A stretch of DNA of 64,000 nucleotides, taken from Thermodesulfobacteriota bacterium (GTDB lineage: Bacteria > Desulfobacterota > Desulfobacteria > Desulfobacterales > JAUWMJ01). The notes beneath the pieces are model-generated. The model was given only the letters and a program-made list of their open reading frames with translations, ran no database searches and was not told the DNA's origin. The stretch spans positions 48,010 through 112,009 of the forward strand of contig JAXHVO010000049.1 in NCBI GenBank assembly GCA_034189135.1, read 5' to 3'. Position numbers and translations under genes: made by a program. Below are positions 44,005 to 53,929 of the stretch, piece by piece. How positions within the stretch are numbered: position 1 is the stretch's first letter; every line of letters starts with the position of its first letter.

Positions 44005-44757
44005 GTGTATCAAAAAAAAATACTCGTTGTGTTGTGCTTAATCGGTTTATCAATCTCAGGCTCTGGCTCTGGCTGTGTCTCAAAAACGAAATATATGAAA
44101 CTTGAAGCCCGTTTGCATAATGCGGAAAAACAGGCGGTGCAAAATAAAAATAAAATGAAAGAGCTCACAGATGCTCAAAGCAATTATGAATATCAGAAAA
44201 TAATAAACACACAACTTGCCGGGAAAATAAAAAAACTTGAACTGGAAATTAAGAAAAAGCAGTCGGTGATTAGGCTCCAGAAAAAGATAATAAGCCTGCT
44301 CGACGATACAAAAAAAACGATTGAAGCCAGTCTGAAGGATCAAATTGCACAACAGCAAATTGAAGTGGTCAATATGGAAGACAAATTGAAAGTAATCTTT
44401 ATAGATAAGATCCTTTTCGATTCAGGAAGTTCAACTATTAATGAAAACGGGAAAAAGCTGCTTTTAAGAATGGCTGGTTTTCTCAGGGACAATAAAAAGC
44501 AAAATATCTTGATAGAGGGACATACCGACAACGTCCCTTTAAAGGAAAGATTAAAAAAAAGATTCGCCAGCAACTGGGAATTGTCAACAGCCAGGGCCGC
44601 AGCGATTGCCCGTTTTCTTCACCAAAAAGGAAGTCTGGACCCGAAACGGCTTTCTGCCTGTGGTTACAGTTGTTATCGACCTGTTGCCCCAAACAATACA
44701 GAAAAGGGTCGCCGGCAGAATAGACGTATAGAGATCATTATGGTTCCAGCGGAGTAA
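44005..44757 (+). CDS. OmpA-like peptidoglycan-binding lipoprotein
   Basis: About 250 residues. The signal peptide ends at SGSGC (lipobox, Gly/Ser-rich), followed by a long coiled coil (about 30-120, heptads rich in Lys/Glu/Gln) and a C-terminal OmpA domain: KILFDSGSSTINENGKKLL, IEGHTDNVPL, NWELSTARAAAIARFL and NTEKGRRQNRRIEI, with the Asp and Arg that bind diaminopimelate. It would anchor the outer membrane to the cell wall. The GTG at 44005 has GGAG nine bases upstream; an ATG at 43978 overlaps the upstream gene by 14 bases and is the alternative. Confidence 0.85.
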   Translation: MYQKKILVVLCLIGLSISGSGSGCVSKTKYMKLEARLHNAEKQAVQNKNKMKELTDAQSNYEYQKIINTQLAGKIKKLELEIKKKQSVIRLQKKIISLLDDTKKTIEASLKDQIAQQQIEVVNMEDKLKVIFIDKILFDSGSSTINENGKKLLLRMAGFLRDNKKQNILIEGHTDNVPLKERLKKRFASNWELSTARAAAIARFLHQKGSLDPKRLSACGYSCYRPVAPNNTEKGRRQNRRIEIIMVPAE

Positions 44758-44772
44758 GAAGCAGACTCCCGC

Positions 44773-47262
44773 CTATGATGCAGGCAGATAAATATCGAAA
44801 GTACTGCCATGTCCTTTTTTGCTGGACACCTTAATGATTCCCCTGTGGTTTGTTATGATACTGTAAGTTAACGCCAGGCCAAGCCCTGTGCCTTTGCCGG
44901 CTTCTTTGGTGGTAAAAAAGGGCTCAAATATCCTTGCCATCACCTTCTGCTCCATACCGGTACCGGTGTCGGTCACTGAAACGCTTACATAATTTCCCCC
45001 CAGTACTTTAAAGGGCCTGCAAAAATCGTCATTCAGCCGGATATTTTCTGTTTGAAGGTAAAGATCGCCACCCTTGGGCATGGCATGCCATGCATTCACA
45101 TACAGATTAATAAGGACCTGCTCAATCTGGTTTCTATCAACTTTTACCTTCCAGATATCTTTACGAAGTTTTTTATGCAGTTCTAACTCCTTTCTGCCGC
45201 GAATGAACATGGTGGAGCTTGTTTCTATCACATCATTCAGACAGGTGGGCTTGAGTTTATATTTTTCTTTCCGGGAAAAGCCGAGAAGTTGCCTGGTAAG
45301 GTTTCCTGCGGTTGTAATACTGTTTTCAATTTCCGCGATATGCTTGTACTGAGGTTGATCACTTTTTATGTGCAGCCGCATGATAGCAATACTACCCTGG
45401 ATACTCATTAGCACGTTATTAAAATCATGGGCGATACCTCCGGCTAACGTACCAATGGCTTCCATCTTCTGGGCATGGATGAGTTGGGCTTCCAGTTGCT
45501 TTTTTTCCTGCTCAATACGCAACTGCTTGGTAATATCCAGGATCAACGCTACTGTTCTAATTTTTCCGTTTGAATCCTCAAAGCGATTGGCTCTGATTTT
45601 CACGCATTTTTTTTCTCCGTTTTTACAGATAATGTCGTACTCATCGTAAGTGGCAGTTTTTTCAATATGCTGCGGGTTCAGTAAATCATCCGGAATTAGC
45701 GTTGCATCATTATCGGCCAGGTATTTTTGGAAATCACTTCCCTCTATTTCTTTAATGGAATAACCCAAAATTTTTGGCATTACACTGTTTGCATATAGTA
45801 TTCTATAATGATCATCAACCACCATAATTCCATCGTGAGAGTTCTCCACCACAGATCGATACCGTTCTTCACTTTCTCGAAGAGCTTTTTCTGCTTCAAT
45901 GCGTTTGCTGATATTTCTTGCCACATTCAGGATAACCTCTTTCCCCCTGTATGTAATTGGCCGGGAATGAATTTCAACGGGAATCCTGCTTCCATCGGTT
46001 TTAAAATGACAGGTGACAAGGGATATTTTGTCCTGGCTGGAATCCCTGTTTTTGCTGTCAAGCTGTTTGATAATCATTTCAGTATCTTTTTCAGGAATGA
46101 TTGCGGAAAGATTCAGGTTAAAAAATAGTTCAGCTGTATATCCCAACGGCAAATAAGCCGCTTCATTGGCTTCAAGAATCCTGCCTTTTTGATCAAAAAT
46201 ATAAACAGCATCATCTACATTTTCCAACAGTTCCTTATAACGGGATTGCTCTTCCGCATCTTTCAGGTTTGCAAGCATAAAATTAAACGCCTGAGATAAT
46301 TGGCTGAATTCCCAATAACTTTTTTCGTTACTTTCAAAAAGCAGTTCTTTATCTCCCTTGGAGATCAAAATGGCCTTTCGGGTCATTTCTTTTAAAGGCT
46401 CTATCATTTGTTTGCTTAAAAAAACGGACATGACAATCGATACCGCCAGCACAAAAATGGAAAACAATCCCATTAATAAGGTCACTCTTCTCTTTTCGCG
46501 TATCAGGCTTTCTTTGGATGAAAGAAAAAATAGACCATTCACCCCGTTGATTTCAGATAAAACAACATCAGGGCCCAAAGAAATGAACTCTGATTTTGCA
46601 AATGAACGGTTTAGATCTATCGAATCCAAATGCATGGGGTCTGGTGAATTCAGACGAAAAAGGTCACCGGAGTTGAGAATGGTTATATCGCCATCCACAG
46701 TTTGGTGTATTTTTTCTATCAACTTTTTATCTTGTGCCATGTCATAGAGGACATACACGGTTCCCATATGTTTTTCCAGGTGCATCACCGGAGCTGAAAA
46801 CCACCAGATGAATTGTAATCTGTTCCCCTCATTCCAAACTTTACCCTGGGGCAAGCCGGCAGCAGCAAAATGAATCGCCTTTTTAGATATTTTAGCATAT
46901 TTGTCCGGAAAGAATGTTTTTTCCCCGGACTTTTTCACAAAATAATAAACCCCGTCACGGGATGGATAAAATTGTGTCACCCTTTCCTTCAATTGCGATT
47001 TGGCGCCAAGCATTAATGTCACCCGGATGGTATTGTCAAAACTGAGATTTTTTAATATGTCTTTTATATCCGCAATCCGGTTATTTAAAATAATTTCGAC
47101 TTGCCCCCGTTGGGCGCGCAGTTTTTGGTGGAACTCCGATTCGACTCTTGTATCGAAATATATATGCAGGGCTGCCAGGATAACAACGACGGATAGTGTA
47201 ACAAGAATAACATAAGTGGCTATCAGGTATGACGAAAAACGTTTTTGATTCTTAGGATTCAA
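44773..47262 (-). CDS. Membrane sensor histidine kinase, HAMP-PAS-PAS-HisKA-HATPase
   Basis: An 829-residue kinase. Two membrane helices (about 12-35 and 260-283) enclose a periplasmic sensor domain of about 225 residues, probably dCache-like; a HAMP linker, two PAS domains (about 345-455 and 465-580), HisKA with His612 in LAGGIAHDFNNVL, and an HATPase domain (DTGTGM, GKGTGLGLAL) follow. No receiver is attached, so the partner regulator is elsewhere, possibly the receiver of the divergent kinase at 47463. The end lies 15 bases from the OmpA-like gene, convergent. Family assignment is secure, signal unknown. Confidence 0.9.
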   Translation of the reverse strand: MNPKNQKRFSSYLIATYVILVTLSVVVILAALHIYFDTRVESEFHQKLRAQRGQVEIILNNRIADIKDILKNLSFDNTIRVTLMLGAKSQLKERVTQFYPSRDGVYYFVKKSGEKTFFPDKYAKISKKAIHFAAAGLPQGKVWNEGNRLQFIWWFSAPVMHLEKHMGTVYVLYDMAQDKKLIEKIHQTVDGDITILNSGDLFRLNSPDPMHLDSIDLNRSFAKSEFISLGPDVVLSEINGVNGLFFLSSKESLIREKRRVTLLMGLFSIFVLAVSIVMSVFLSKQMIEPLKEMTRKAILISKGDKELLFESNEKSYWEFSQLSQAFNFMLANLKDAEEQSRYKELLENVDDAVYIFDQKGRILEANEAAYLPLGYTAELFFNLNLSAIIPEKDTEMIIKQLDSKNRDSSQDKISLVTCHFKTDGSRIPVEIHSRPITYRGKEVILNVARNISKRIEAEKALRESEERYRSVVENSHDGIMVVDDHYRILYANSVMPKILGYSIKEIEGSDFQKYLADNDATLIPDDLLNPQHIEKTATYDEYDIICKNGEKKCVKIRANRFEDSNGKIRTVALILDITKQLRIEQEKKQLEAQLIHAQKMEAIGTLAGGIAHDFNNVLMSIQGSIAIMRLHIKSDQPQYKHIAEIENSITTAGNLTRQLLGFSRKEKYKLKPTCLNDVIETSSTMFIRGRKELELHKKLRKDIWKVKVDRNQIEQVLINLYVNAWHAMPKGGDLYLQTENIRLNDDFCRPFKVLGGNYVSVSVTDTGTGMEQKVMARIFEPFFTTKEAGKGTGLGLALTYSIITNHRGIIKVSSKKGHGSTFDIYLPAS

Positions 47263-47462
47263 TGGCTTTCCCTAAAAAAAGTACAACCTTGAATTAATAA
47301 TCATTTTATAGTACGGTCTTATTATACAATAAAACAACTAAGACTCAATAGAAAATATCGGTAGAGGCAAACCACTTCAATTGATTGAATAATTACCCTT
47401 AGGTCATCCATCATGCATCAAAGCTGTAAATAAGTTTGCCTAAGCGGAGGACACGGATTGTG

Positions 47463-49190
47463 ATGAAAAAAAAAGGAAATCACAAAGGCATATTGGATTC
47501 AATGATGCTAGCTGCAATTTTTATAGCCACCGCTTACTGGATCCTTGATTCTATTCTGAATATATTCTTTTTCAATAAATATAATATTATTGCTGAACTG
47601 ATCGGAGCGGATTTATACAACATTTATATTCGAGTGGTTGTTTTATGCCTTTTCGTCATCTTTGGTTCCCATGCTCAGGCATCCATAAACAAGTTCAGGA
47701 AAACTGAAAAATCTCTGAAGGAAGGAGAGGAGCGATACCGCACCTTGTTCGAATATAACCCTATCGAAACAATTACCGTTGATCATGATGCCCGGGTAAC
47801 CGGTTATAACCTGGCAAAGATTAACTCCGGTGACAAGGTGCCTCAAATTGGGGATATCATGTACAAAGACTATGCCGGAAAACACAACATTGACATGTAT
47901 AATGAGTTAATGGAGTGCATCAAGTCTAATATATCCAAAGAGTTTCCCGAACAAAAATATAATGGCAAATTTCTTTATATCAGGATAGCGCCTTTTTCAA
48001 AGGGCGCTATCATCACAGCCCTTAATACTACCAAGCAAAAACAGCTTCAAACTCAACTCCAGCAGGCAAAAAAGATGGAGGCCATCAGCACCTTGGCAGG
48101 CGGCATTGCACATCAGTTTAATAATATTTTAAGTGGAATAACCGGCAATACAGAACTGTTACAGATAGAATATGATAATGATAAAAAAATCAAAGAATAC
48201 AGTGAACGTTTATTCGGTTTAACCCGCCGCATGACCGGTTTAACCAGTCAGTTACTGGCCTATGCAAGGGGTGGAAAGTACCAGGAAAGACAGTTATCAG
48301 TGTGCCAGTTGGTGGAGGAAACACTCCCCTTAATCAAACATAGCATGAACCGATCAATAAAAGTGGTTGCCAATCTGGAAAAGGATATTCCACTTATTAA
48401 AGCCGATGTGACTCAATTGCAAATGGTTTTTTCTGCGGTAATGAGCAATGCAGCAGAAGCAATAGAAAAATCGGGTACTATCCGGGTTGCCGTTCAACGG
48501 AAAGATGTTGATGATAAATACGCCGCACAGCATCCCGGTCTTAAAGTCGGGCAGTATATCAGACTTACGGTGGAAGATGACGGCAAAGGGCTTGACAATG
48601 AATCCAAGGAAAGAATTTTTGAACCGTTTTATTCCACCAAGCTTCAGGGACGCGGACTTGGCATGGCAGCATCATATGGCGCTATTGTTAACCATGGCGG
48701 CTGGATCGAAATAGATTCCGAACCAGACAAAGGCGCTGTCGTAAGTATCTACCTGCCTGTATCTTCTGACGCTGAAGTGATTTCATTAAGAGACGAAAAA
48801 GAGATCGCAGAAATCTCAACCGGCAACGAAACAATTCTTATTATCGATGATGAGGAGGAAGTCCTGGAGACAAGCTGTTTGGCCCTGGAACATCTTGGTT
48901 ACAAGGTTTTAACGGCGAATACCGGTATGGAAGCAATCAACATTGTTGAAGCTGCCAGTGAAAATATTGATCTGGCCATTATTGATATCGGTTTGCCGGA
49001 TATTAGGGGCGACATAGTATGCCAAAGGATTCAAGAACTTCAGCCGAAAATAAAGGTGGTGGTATCCACCGGATATATGGTTGAAGACATTACTGACGAT
49101 TTCAAGATAAAAGCCCAGAGCTTTATACAAAAACCGTTTTCAATGTCAGAGATGGCAATGAAGCTAAAACAGGCACTAAATGATAAATAG
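47463..49190 (+). CDS. Membrane hybrid histidine kinase (TM-PAS-HisKA-HATPase-REC)
   Basis: About 575 residues: two membrane helices (about 18-40 and 52-70) without a periplasmic domain, a PAS domain, HisKA with His217 in LAGGIAHQFNNIL, an HATPase domain with DDGKGLD and GRGLGMAAS, and a C-terminal receiver with Asp508 in AIIDIGLPD. It is divergent from the 829-residue kinase and its stop overlaps the TatT gene start by 11 bases, which ties it to the TRAP transporter operon. GTG at 47460 and ATG at 47463 are both possible starts after GGAGG. Confidence 0.9.
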   Translation: MKKKGNHKGILDSMMLAAIFIATAYWILDSILNIFFFNKYNIIAELIGADLYNIYIRVVVLCLFVIFGSHAQASINKFRKTEKSLKEGEERYRTLFEYNPIETITVDHDARVTGYNLAKINSGDKVPQIGDIMYKDYAGKHNIDMYNELMECIKSNISKEFPEQKYNGKFLYIRIAPFSKGAIITALNTTKQKQLQTQLQQAKKMEAISTLAGGIAHQFNNILSGITGNTELLQIEYDNDKKIKEYSERLFGLTRRMTGLTSQLLAYARGGKYQERQLSVCQLVEETLPLIKHSMNRSIKVVANLEKDIPLIKADVTQLQMVFSAVMSNAAEAIEKSGTIRVAVQRKDVDDKYAAQHPGLKVGQYIRLTVEDDGKGLDNESKERIFEPFYSTKLQGRGLGMAASYGAIVNHGGWIEIDSEPDKGAVVSIYLPVSSDAEVISLRDEKEIAEISTGNETILIIDDEEEVLETSCLALEHLGYKVLTANTGMEAINIVEAASENIDLAIIDIGLPDIRGDIVCQRIQELQPKIKVVVSTGYMVEDITDDFKIKAQSFIQKPFSMSEMAMKLKQALNDK

Positions 49191-50121
49191 GCAGACATTA
49201 AAAAATGTTGCGATTAAATGTCATTCTGATGCCGGAAATAATATCAGCATACGACTGACAATCCTTGTTGGCGTTGTAAAACTATTATTTCTTGTAACGG
49301 GTATTTGCGCTATTTCCGGCTGCTCTTTTATTATTTCCAAAGCCACCGGTAATCTTGTCAATAATCTGTCGGCTGCTATTCTTAATAATGATGACTTGGA
49401 AACAGTTGAATCAGGAGGGCCTGCTTACCTTTTGATGCTTGATGGCCTGGTACGGGAAAAACCTGACAATGTTCCATTGCTTTGTTCGGCTTCAAAATTA
49501 TATACCGCTTATTCCAGTATTTTTATTAAAGATAAGGTAAGAGCAAAAAAAATGACTGAAAAAGCGTTAAGCTACGCATTCCGAGCTTTTTGCGTACACA
49601 GGCCTGAGGCCTGTTCAATACGCGGCATCAGGTACCAGGCTTTTGCGAATATCATAAAAAAAATGAACGTTAAGGATGTACCGGTATTATATGCCCTTGG
49701 TGAAGCCTGGGCCGGCTGGATTCAAGCACACCAGGATAATTTAATTGCAGTTGCCGAGCTTTCACGGGTTGAAGAAATTATGAAGCAGGTGCTTGAGCTG
49801 GATGAGTTGTACGAGGATGGTGGGGCTCATTTCTATCTGGGTGTATTTGCGACATTGCTTCCGCCGGCATTGGGAGGTCGTGCTGAGGAGGGTCGCCGGC
49901 ATTTTGAGCAAGCCATTGCAATTTCAGGTGGCAGGAACCTGATGGTGAAAGTAACTTTCGCCCGGCAATACGCACGCCTGATGTTTGATAGAAAACTGCA
50001 TGACCGGCTGTTACATGAAGTCTTAAAGGCCGATCCCAACTTACCAAACTATACTCTTATTAACACTTTGGCCCGGCAAGAGGCGCAGAAACTTCTCGAT
50101 AGTGCCGACAATTATTTTTGA
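49180..50121 (+). CDS. TatT-like TRAP transporter accessory lipoprotein (TPR fold)
   Basis: A 313-residue protein of the TRAP transporter TatT component family. It has a lipoprotein signal ending in ISGC, then helical repeats; the segments VEEIMKQVLELDELYEDGGAH (core LELDELYEDGGAHFYLG) and ALGGRAEEGRRHFEQAI are typical of TatT. In Treponema pallidum the TatT trimer binds the TRAP substrate protein in the periplasm. Here it is translationally coupled to the upstream hybrid kinase and followed by dctP, Q and M, so it is part of the same uptake system. Confidence 0.85.
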   Translation: MINRQTLKNVAIKCHSDAGNNISIRLTILVGVVKLLFLVTGICAISGCSFIISKATGNLVNNLSAAILNNDDLETVESGGPAYLLMLDGLVREKPDNVPLLCSASKLYTAYSSIFIKDKVRAKKMTEKALSYAFRAFCVHRPEACSIRGIRYQAFANIIKKMNVKDVPVLYALGEAWAGWIQAHQDNLIAVAELSRVEEIMKQVLELDELYEDGGAHFYLGVFATLLPPALGGRAEEGRRHFEQAIAISGGRNLMVKVTFARQYARLMFDRKLHDRLLHEVLKADPNLPNYTLINTLARQEAQKLLDSADNYF

Positions 50122-50443
50122 TGGCGTGGTAAAAATTGCAATTAATGCGTTGCAAAGGTTTTTCGAACACTCGGCATAACACATGTCTAACCTTGACCCT
50201 GAAAAACCATTACACCTTGCATAGAAAGCTTTTTACTGAAGCATCCGCATTATATTTTACCAGATCGCCATTTTCACTTTTATCGTATTATTTCAGATTA
50301 GCTCTGACTTGCACGACAAGACACTAAATTTTAATTTGGGGACATTTCCGTGCAAATCGGTGGTAAAAGTATACCGGCAGCATGAATTTTATATGATTTG
50401 TTTTTTTCAGAATTCTCCGGTTTAACCGGGTCAGGATAAATAT
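50122..50443 (+). repeat. 322-base gap with half copy of the CACGGA fold-back repeat
   Basis: Between the TatT gene and dctP there is no ORF. Positions 50334-50371 hold GACACTAAATTTTA followed by TTCCGTGCAAATCGGTGGTAAA-like sequence (in two short blocks), matching the right half of the 35150-35221 repeat. Close to dctP is CCGGTTTAACCGG, a small dyad (about 50420-50432), and the ribosome site CAGGA. The repeat does not appear to end the operon because gene order continues as expected. Confidence 0.45.
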
Positions 50444-51457
50444 ATGTGCGGTTTGTTACGAATCGTCTTGGTTGTACTGTTTTTTATGCTTTCAAGTCAG
50501 GCAAATGCTGTGGTGCTCAAAATTGCCACATTGTCCCCTGATGGATCCGACTGGATGATTGCCATGCGCCAGGGTGCAGAGGAAATAGCTAAAAATACAG
50601 AAAATCGGGTGCGTTTTAAATTCTATCCCGGTGGTGTCATGGGCGATGACAAAGCAGTTCTGCGCAAGATTCGCATTGGGCAGTTGCACGGAGGCATCCT
50701 AACATCAGGAAGCTTATCAAAATTTTATCCCGATATTCAGGTTTATAACCTGCCCCTGGTATTAAAATCATTTGGTGAAGTCGATTATGTTCGAAAACAC
50801 ATGGACAGGCTCATTATAGACGGACTGGGAAAAGGCGGTTTTGTGACATTCGGACTGGCTGAAGGAGGATTTGCTTATTTGATGTCGACCACACCGGTGA
50901 AAAACACCGATGACTTGCGTAAAAATAAAGTCTGGATACCGGAAAATGATGCTTTAGGCCTGGCTACCTTTAAAATAATGGGTTCCACGCCGATCCCCCT
51001 GCCCCTGGCAGAAGTTCGTACCGCCCTGCAAACCGGATTAATCAATACGGTCACCGCTTCAGCGATTGGGGCAATTGCACTCCAATGGTATACCCAGGTC
51101 AATTATATGACAGATACTCCGCTGATGTATCTATGCGGATTACTTGCAATAGATAAAAAAGCATTTAAAAAAATTCCCCTGTCTGATCAACAGGTAGTGC
51201 GCCATGTGATGTCACGAATATACAGACAGTTCGACCGGGAAAATCGGCAACGTAATTTAGAAGCCATAGAGGCTTTGCGCAAACAGGGCATTAAATCTGT
51301 GATGCCGGACAACAAAACCCTAGAAGAATGGAAAGACCTGGCTCAAAAAATAGTCCAGAATTTAATTGACTCAGGCGGAATATCACAGGAAATATTCAAT
51401 ATTCTGCAACGTAATTTAACAGCTTACCGATCAAAACAGCATAAAGCGGATGAGTAA
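50444..51457 (+). CDS. dctP: TRAP transporter substrate-binding protein (DctP family, TatP-like)
   Basis: A 337-residue periplasmic protein: signal peptide (1-22, cleaved after ANA), then a DctP fold with KIATLSPDGSDWMIAMRQGAEEI (two short family blocks), FKFYPGGVMGDDKAVLRKIRIGQLHGG, and LPLAEVRTALQTGLINTV. In most DctP proteins the motif KxRVP holds an Arg that binds the ligand carboxylate; here it is NKVWIP, with Trp164. The substrate is therefore probably not a simple carboxylate; a hydrophobic ligand, as proposed for Treponema TatP, is possible. Its end overlaps dctQ by 8 bases. Confidence 0.88.
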   Translation: MCGLLRIVLVVLFFMLSSQANAVVLKIATLSPDGSDWMIAMRQGAEEIAKNTENRVRFKFYPGGVMGDDKAVLRKIRIGQLHGGILTSGSLSKFYPDIQVYNLPLVLKSFGEVDYVRKHMDRLIIDGLGKGGFVTFGLAEGGFAYLMSTTPVKNTDDLRKNKVWIPENDALGLATFKIMGSTPIPLPLAEVRTALQTGLINTVTASAIGAIALQWYTQVNYMTDTPLMYLCGLLAIDKKAFKKIPLSDQQVVRHVMSRIYRQFDRENRQRNLEAIEALRKQGIKSVMPDNKTLEEWKDLAQKIVQNLIDSGGISQEIFNILQRNLTAYRSKQHKADE

Positions 51458-51959
51458 CAAGCCCGACCATTCATATTTCACCAAAGTCCAGGTGTTTTTA
51501 TACCGGGTGGAAAACGGTATTTTGGTGGTGTTGCTGCTCTCAATGCTTTTAATGGCGGTTTTGCAGATCTTAATGAGAAACCTATTTGAATCCGGAATTG
51601 TCTGGGGTGATATTCTGGTTCGTGTCCTGGTACTGTGGGTGGGCCTCGTCGGTGCCATGGTGGCAAGCAGACATGGCAATCATATCAATATTAATATACT
51701 TTCCCGGTATTTGCCTGAGCGAGCAGGAAGTATCGTTAAGAGCGCTTGTGAATTTTTTACTGCAGCAGTCTGTTCAGTTGCAGCTTTTTACACTCTACGA
51801 TTTGTAAAAATAGAGTTCGCCGAAGGAGGTATGGCTTTTGCCCAGATGCCGATCTGGGTATGTGAAGCCATCATTCCTGTTGCTTTTATTGTTATTTCCC
51901 TTCGTTATTTGATTTTGTCTATAATAACTTTCTCAAAAATAATTAAATCCACATCGTGA
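51450..51959 (+). CDS. dctQ: TRAP transporter small membrane subunit
   Basis: A 169-residue protein with four hydrophobic helices, DctQ family. The N-terminal segment and the conserved pair in RNLFESGIVWGDILVRVLVLWVGLVGA (family pattern W-x-D/E then LWxxxxGA) and SRHGNHININI are diagnostic. It pairs with the large DctM subunit to form the secondary transporter. It overlaps dctP by 8 and dctM by 4 bases. Confidence 0.92.
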   Translation: MSNKPDHSYFTKVQVFLYRVENGILVVLLLSMLLMAVLQILMRNLFESGIVWGDILVRVLVLWVGLVGAMVASRHGNHININILSRYLPERAGSIVKSACEFFTAAVCSVAAFYTLRFVKIEFAEGGMAFAQMPIWVCEAIIPVAFIVISLRYLILSIITFSKIIKSTS

Positions 51960-53236
51960 TACTGTATATTCTTTTATTTGCAATCATTTTAGCCACACTT
52001 TTTGGCACACCGTTGTTTGCGGTGATTTTAGCAGTGGCTCTAATCGGCTTTTACCATATAGGGGTTGATCTGTCGGTGATAACCATTGAAATTTATCGAA
52101 TCGCCGATACTCCCCTTTTAATGGCACTTCCACTGTTTACCCTTGCCGGGTATATAATGGGAGAAAGCAAGACATCACAGCGGCTGGTACGCTTGACACA
52201 TGTTTTTTTAGGCTGGATGCCGGGTGGACTTGCAATCGTGGCTCTTGTCACCTGCGCTTTATTTACCGCTTTTACCGGTGCATCAGGAGTAACCATCGTT
52301 GCCCTTGGCGCACTGTTATATCCTGCGCTAAAACAGAGCCAATATAATGAAAAATTCAGTCTTGGCCTGGTGACCACATCCGGCAGCCTCGGGCTGTTAT
52401 TTCCACCATCTTTGCCGCTTATTCTTTATGGAATTATTGCCCAACAAATGAATACAGGACAGGATGTCACTATTTCCAGGCTGTTTCTCGCTGGTCTTCT
52501 TCCGGGTATTCTTATGGTTATTTTGTTGTCTTGCTGGAGTTTATGGGCAAGTCGGAACAACTTTGAGCCCAAATCCCCATTTTCCGGAAAAGAAGCGATT
52601 TCCGCATTGCTGGAAGCCGCCTGGGAAATTCCGCTGCCGCTCTTTGTATTGATTGGTGTTTACGGAGGTTTTCTGACTATATCGGAAGTCGCAGCAGTTA
52701 CTGCAATTTATATCATAGTAATTGAGGTTTTTATTTACCGCGAGATAAAATTTTCCCGGCTTCCTTTTATAATAAGGGATTCGATGGTGGTATGCGGCGG
52801 AATTTTATTGATCATCGGGGTATCTTTGGCTTTTACCAATTATCTTATCGATGCCGAGGTTCCCATGCGGTTGTTTAAGCTCATTCAGAAACTGGTGGCA
52901 AACAAACTGACATTTTTAATCCTGCTTAACTTATTTTTATTGATTCTTGGTGCGATTCTGGACATCTTTTCAGCACTGGTCATTATGGTACCGCTTATAC
53001 TTCCTGTAGCTGTAAACTATGGTATAGATCCGGTTCATTTGGGCATTATTTTTCTGGCCAATATGCAAATAGGTTATTTTACCCCTCCGGTGGGAATGAA
53101 CCTGTTTATCGCCAGCTACCGTTTTAATAAACCCATCACAGAACTCTACAACGCTTCCATCCCGTTTATGATTGTGTTGCTGATCGCACTCCTTATTATC
53201 ACATACTGGCCAAGCCTTAGCATGGTTTTTTTGTAA
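51956..53236 (+). CDS. dctM: TRAP transporter large membrane subunit
   Basis: A 426-residue polytopic protein with about twelve helices, DctM family. Segments: TPLLMALPLFTLAGYIMGES, ALFTAFTGASGVTIVALGALLYP (core FTGASGVT), GSLGLLFPPSLPLILYG, and IIFLANMQIGYFTPPVGMNLF at the end are all standard. It moves the substrate with Na+ or H+. The start is a GTG overlapping the dctQ stop. The complete set TatT-P-Q-M is present and uninterrupted. Confidence 0.94.
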   Translation: MILYILLFAIILATLFGTPLFAVILAVALIGFYHIGVDLSVITIEIYRIADTPLLMALPLFTLAGYIMGESKTSQRLVRLTHVFLGWMPGGLAIVALVTCALFTAFTGASGVTIVALGALLYPALKQSQYNEKFSLGLVTTSGSLGLLFPPSLPLILYGIIAQQMNTGQDVTISRLFLAGLLPGILMVILLSCWSLWASRNNFEPKSPFSGKEAISALLEAAWEIPLPLFVLIGVYGGFLTISEVAAVTAIYIIVIEVFIYREIKFSRLPFIIRDSMVVCGGILLIIGVSLAFTNYLIDAEVPMRLFKLIQKLVANKLTFLILLNLFLLILGAILDIFSALVIMVPLILPVAVNYGIDPVHLGIIFLANMQIGYFTPPVGMNLFIASYRFNKPITELYNASIPFMIVLLIALLIITYWPSLSMVFL

Positions 53237-53338
53237 CTCTTCGTTTATTTATACAATATCAACATGTTGGTTTCCTTTCATTAAATTTTAGGAAAAAAGT
53301 CTAAAGTTATTTATTAAAATGCCGATAATAAATTGAGA

Positions 53339-53770
53339 ATGCGTATTCCTGCAACGCAACAAGCAACCCGATTGGTTCAGAATCATAATTATCCGGTGAA
53401 AAAAATCAGTCAAATACCCCCTTTGATTTGCTACGCGGCCGTTATTCTTTTTGGCTTCGGTGTTGCCATGGCTGACAGCCACAAACCTTCTCAAAGCAAC
53501 TCTGCCACTGCCAGTCTGAATTTTAAGATTCATATCCCTGAAACACTCTATCTGAAAATCGAAACAGTCGGTCACCAACAGGATGGGGATGTATCTGATG
53601 TCAATTCTGCAACTAAAACCCGCACCGCATCATTAGATAATAGAAAACGTAGCATAAAAACCTCAGGGCGGACCTCCAGGGGTGGTATGATTTTCCTGTC
53701 CCCTTGCAGCAGCCATGTGATAAACGGAATGCATGATAAAACAATCTGCTATATCTTAAGCTCACCATGA
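53339..53770 (+). CDS. Small secreted protein of unknown function
   Basis: About 143 residues. A basic N terminus and hydrophobic stretch (CYAAVILFGFGVAMAD) form a likely signal peptide. The mature part starts with ASLNFKIHIPETLYLKIET, a beta-strand pattern seen at the start of small secreted or pilin-like proteins, then a low-complexity Ser/Thr/Arg section. No family recognised and no ribosome site seen before the ATG at 53339 (a TTG lies 6 bases upstream). It could be a real orphan gene or a fragment. Confidence 0.45.
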   Translation: MRIPATQQATRLVQNHNYPVKKISQIPPLICYAAVILFGFGVAMADSHKPSQSNSATASLNFKIHIPETLYLKIETVGHQQDGDVSDVNSATKTRTASLDNRKRSIKTSGRTSRGGMIFLSPCSSHVINGMHDKTICYILSSP

Positions 53771-53873
53771 TGATAACATCAACCAAAACGATCCGTCCTT
53801 CCTACCCACTGTCTTTTTTCCCTTCTCTCCCTACAAACTGCACACCTGGCTAAATTTTATTGCGGTATCTTTC

Positions 53874-53902
53874 TTGACATACAGTGCCCTTTTTCCTATA
53901 CT
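53874..53902 (+). promoter_or_regulatory. Sigma-70 promoter of the CsgG-like gene
   Basis: TTGACA (53874-53879), 17-base spacer and TATACT (53897-53902), a near-consensus promoter. The start codon is 28 bases after the -10 box with the ribosome site AAAGGAG, so the leader is very short. Confidence 0.75.
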
Positions 53903-53929
53903 ATTTAAAATATTAAAAGGAGATCCATA

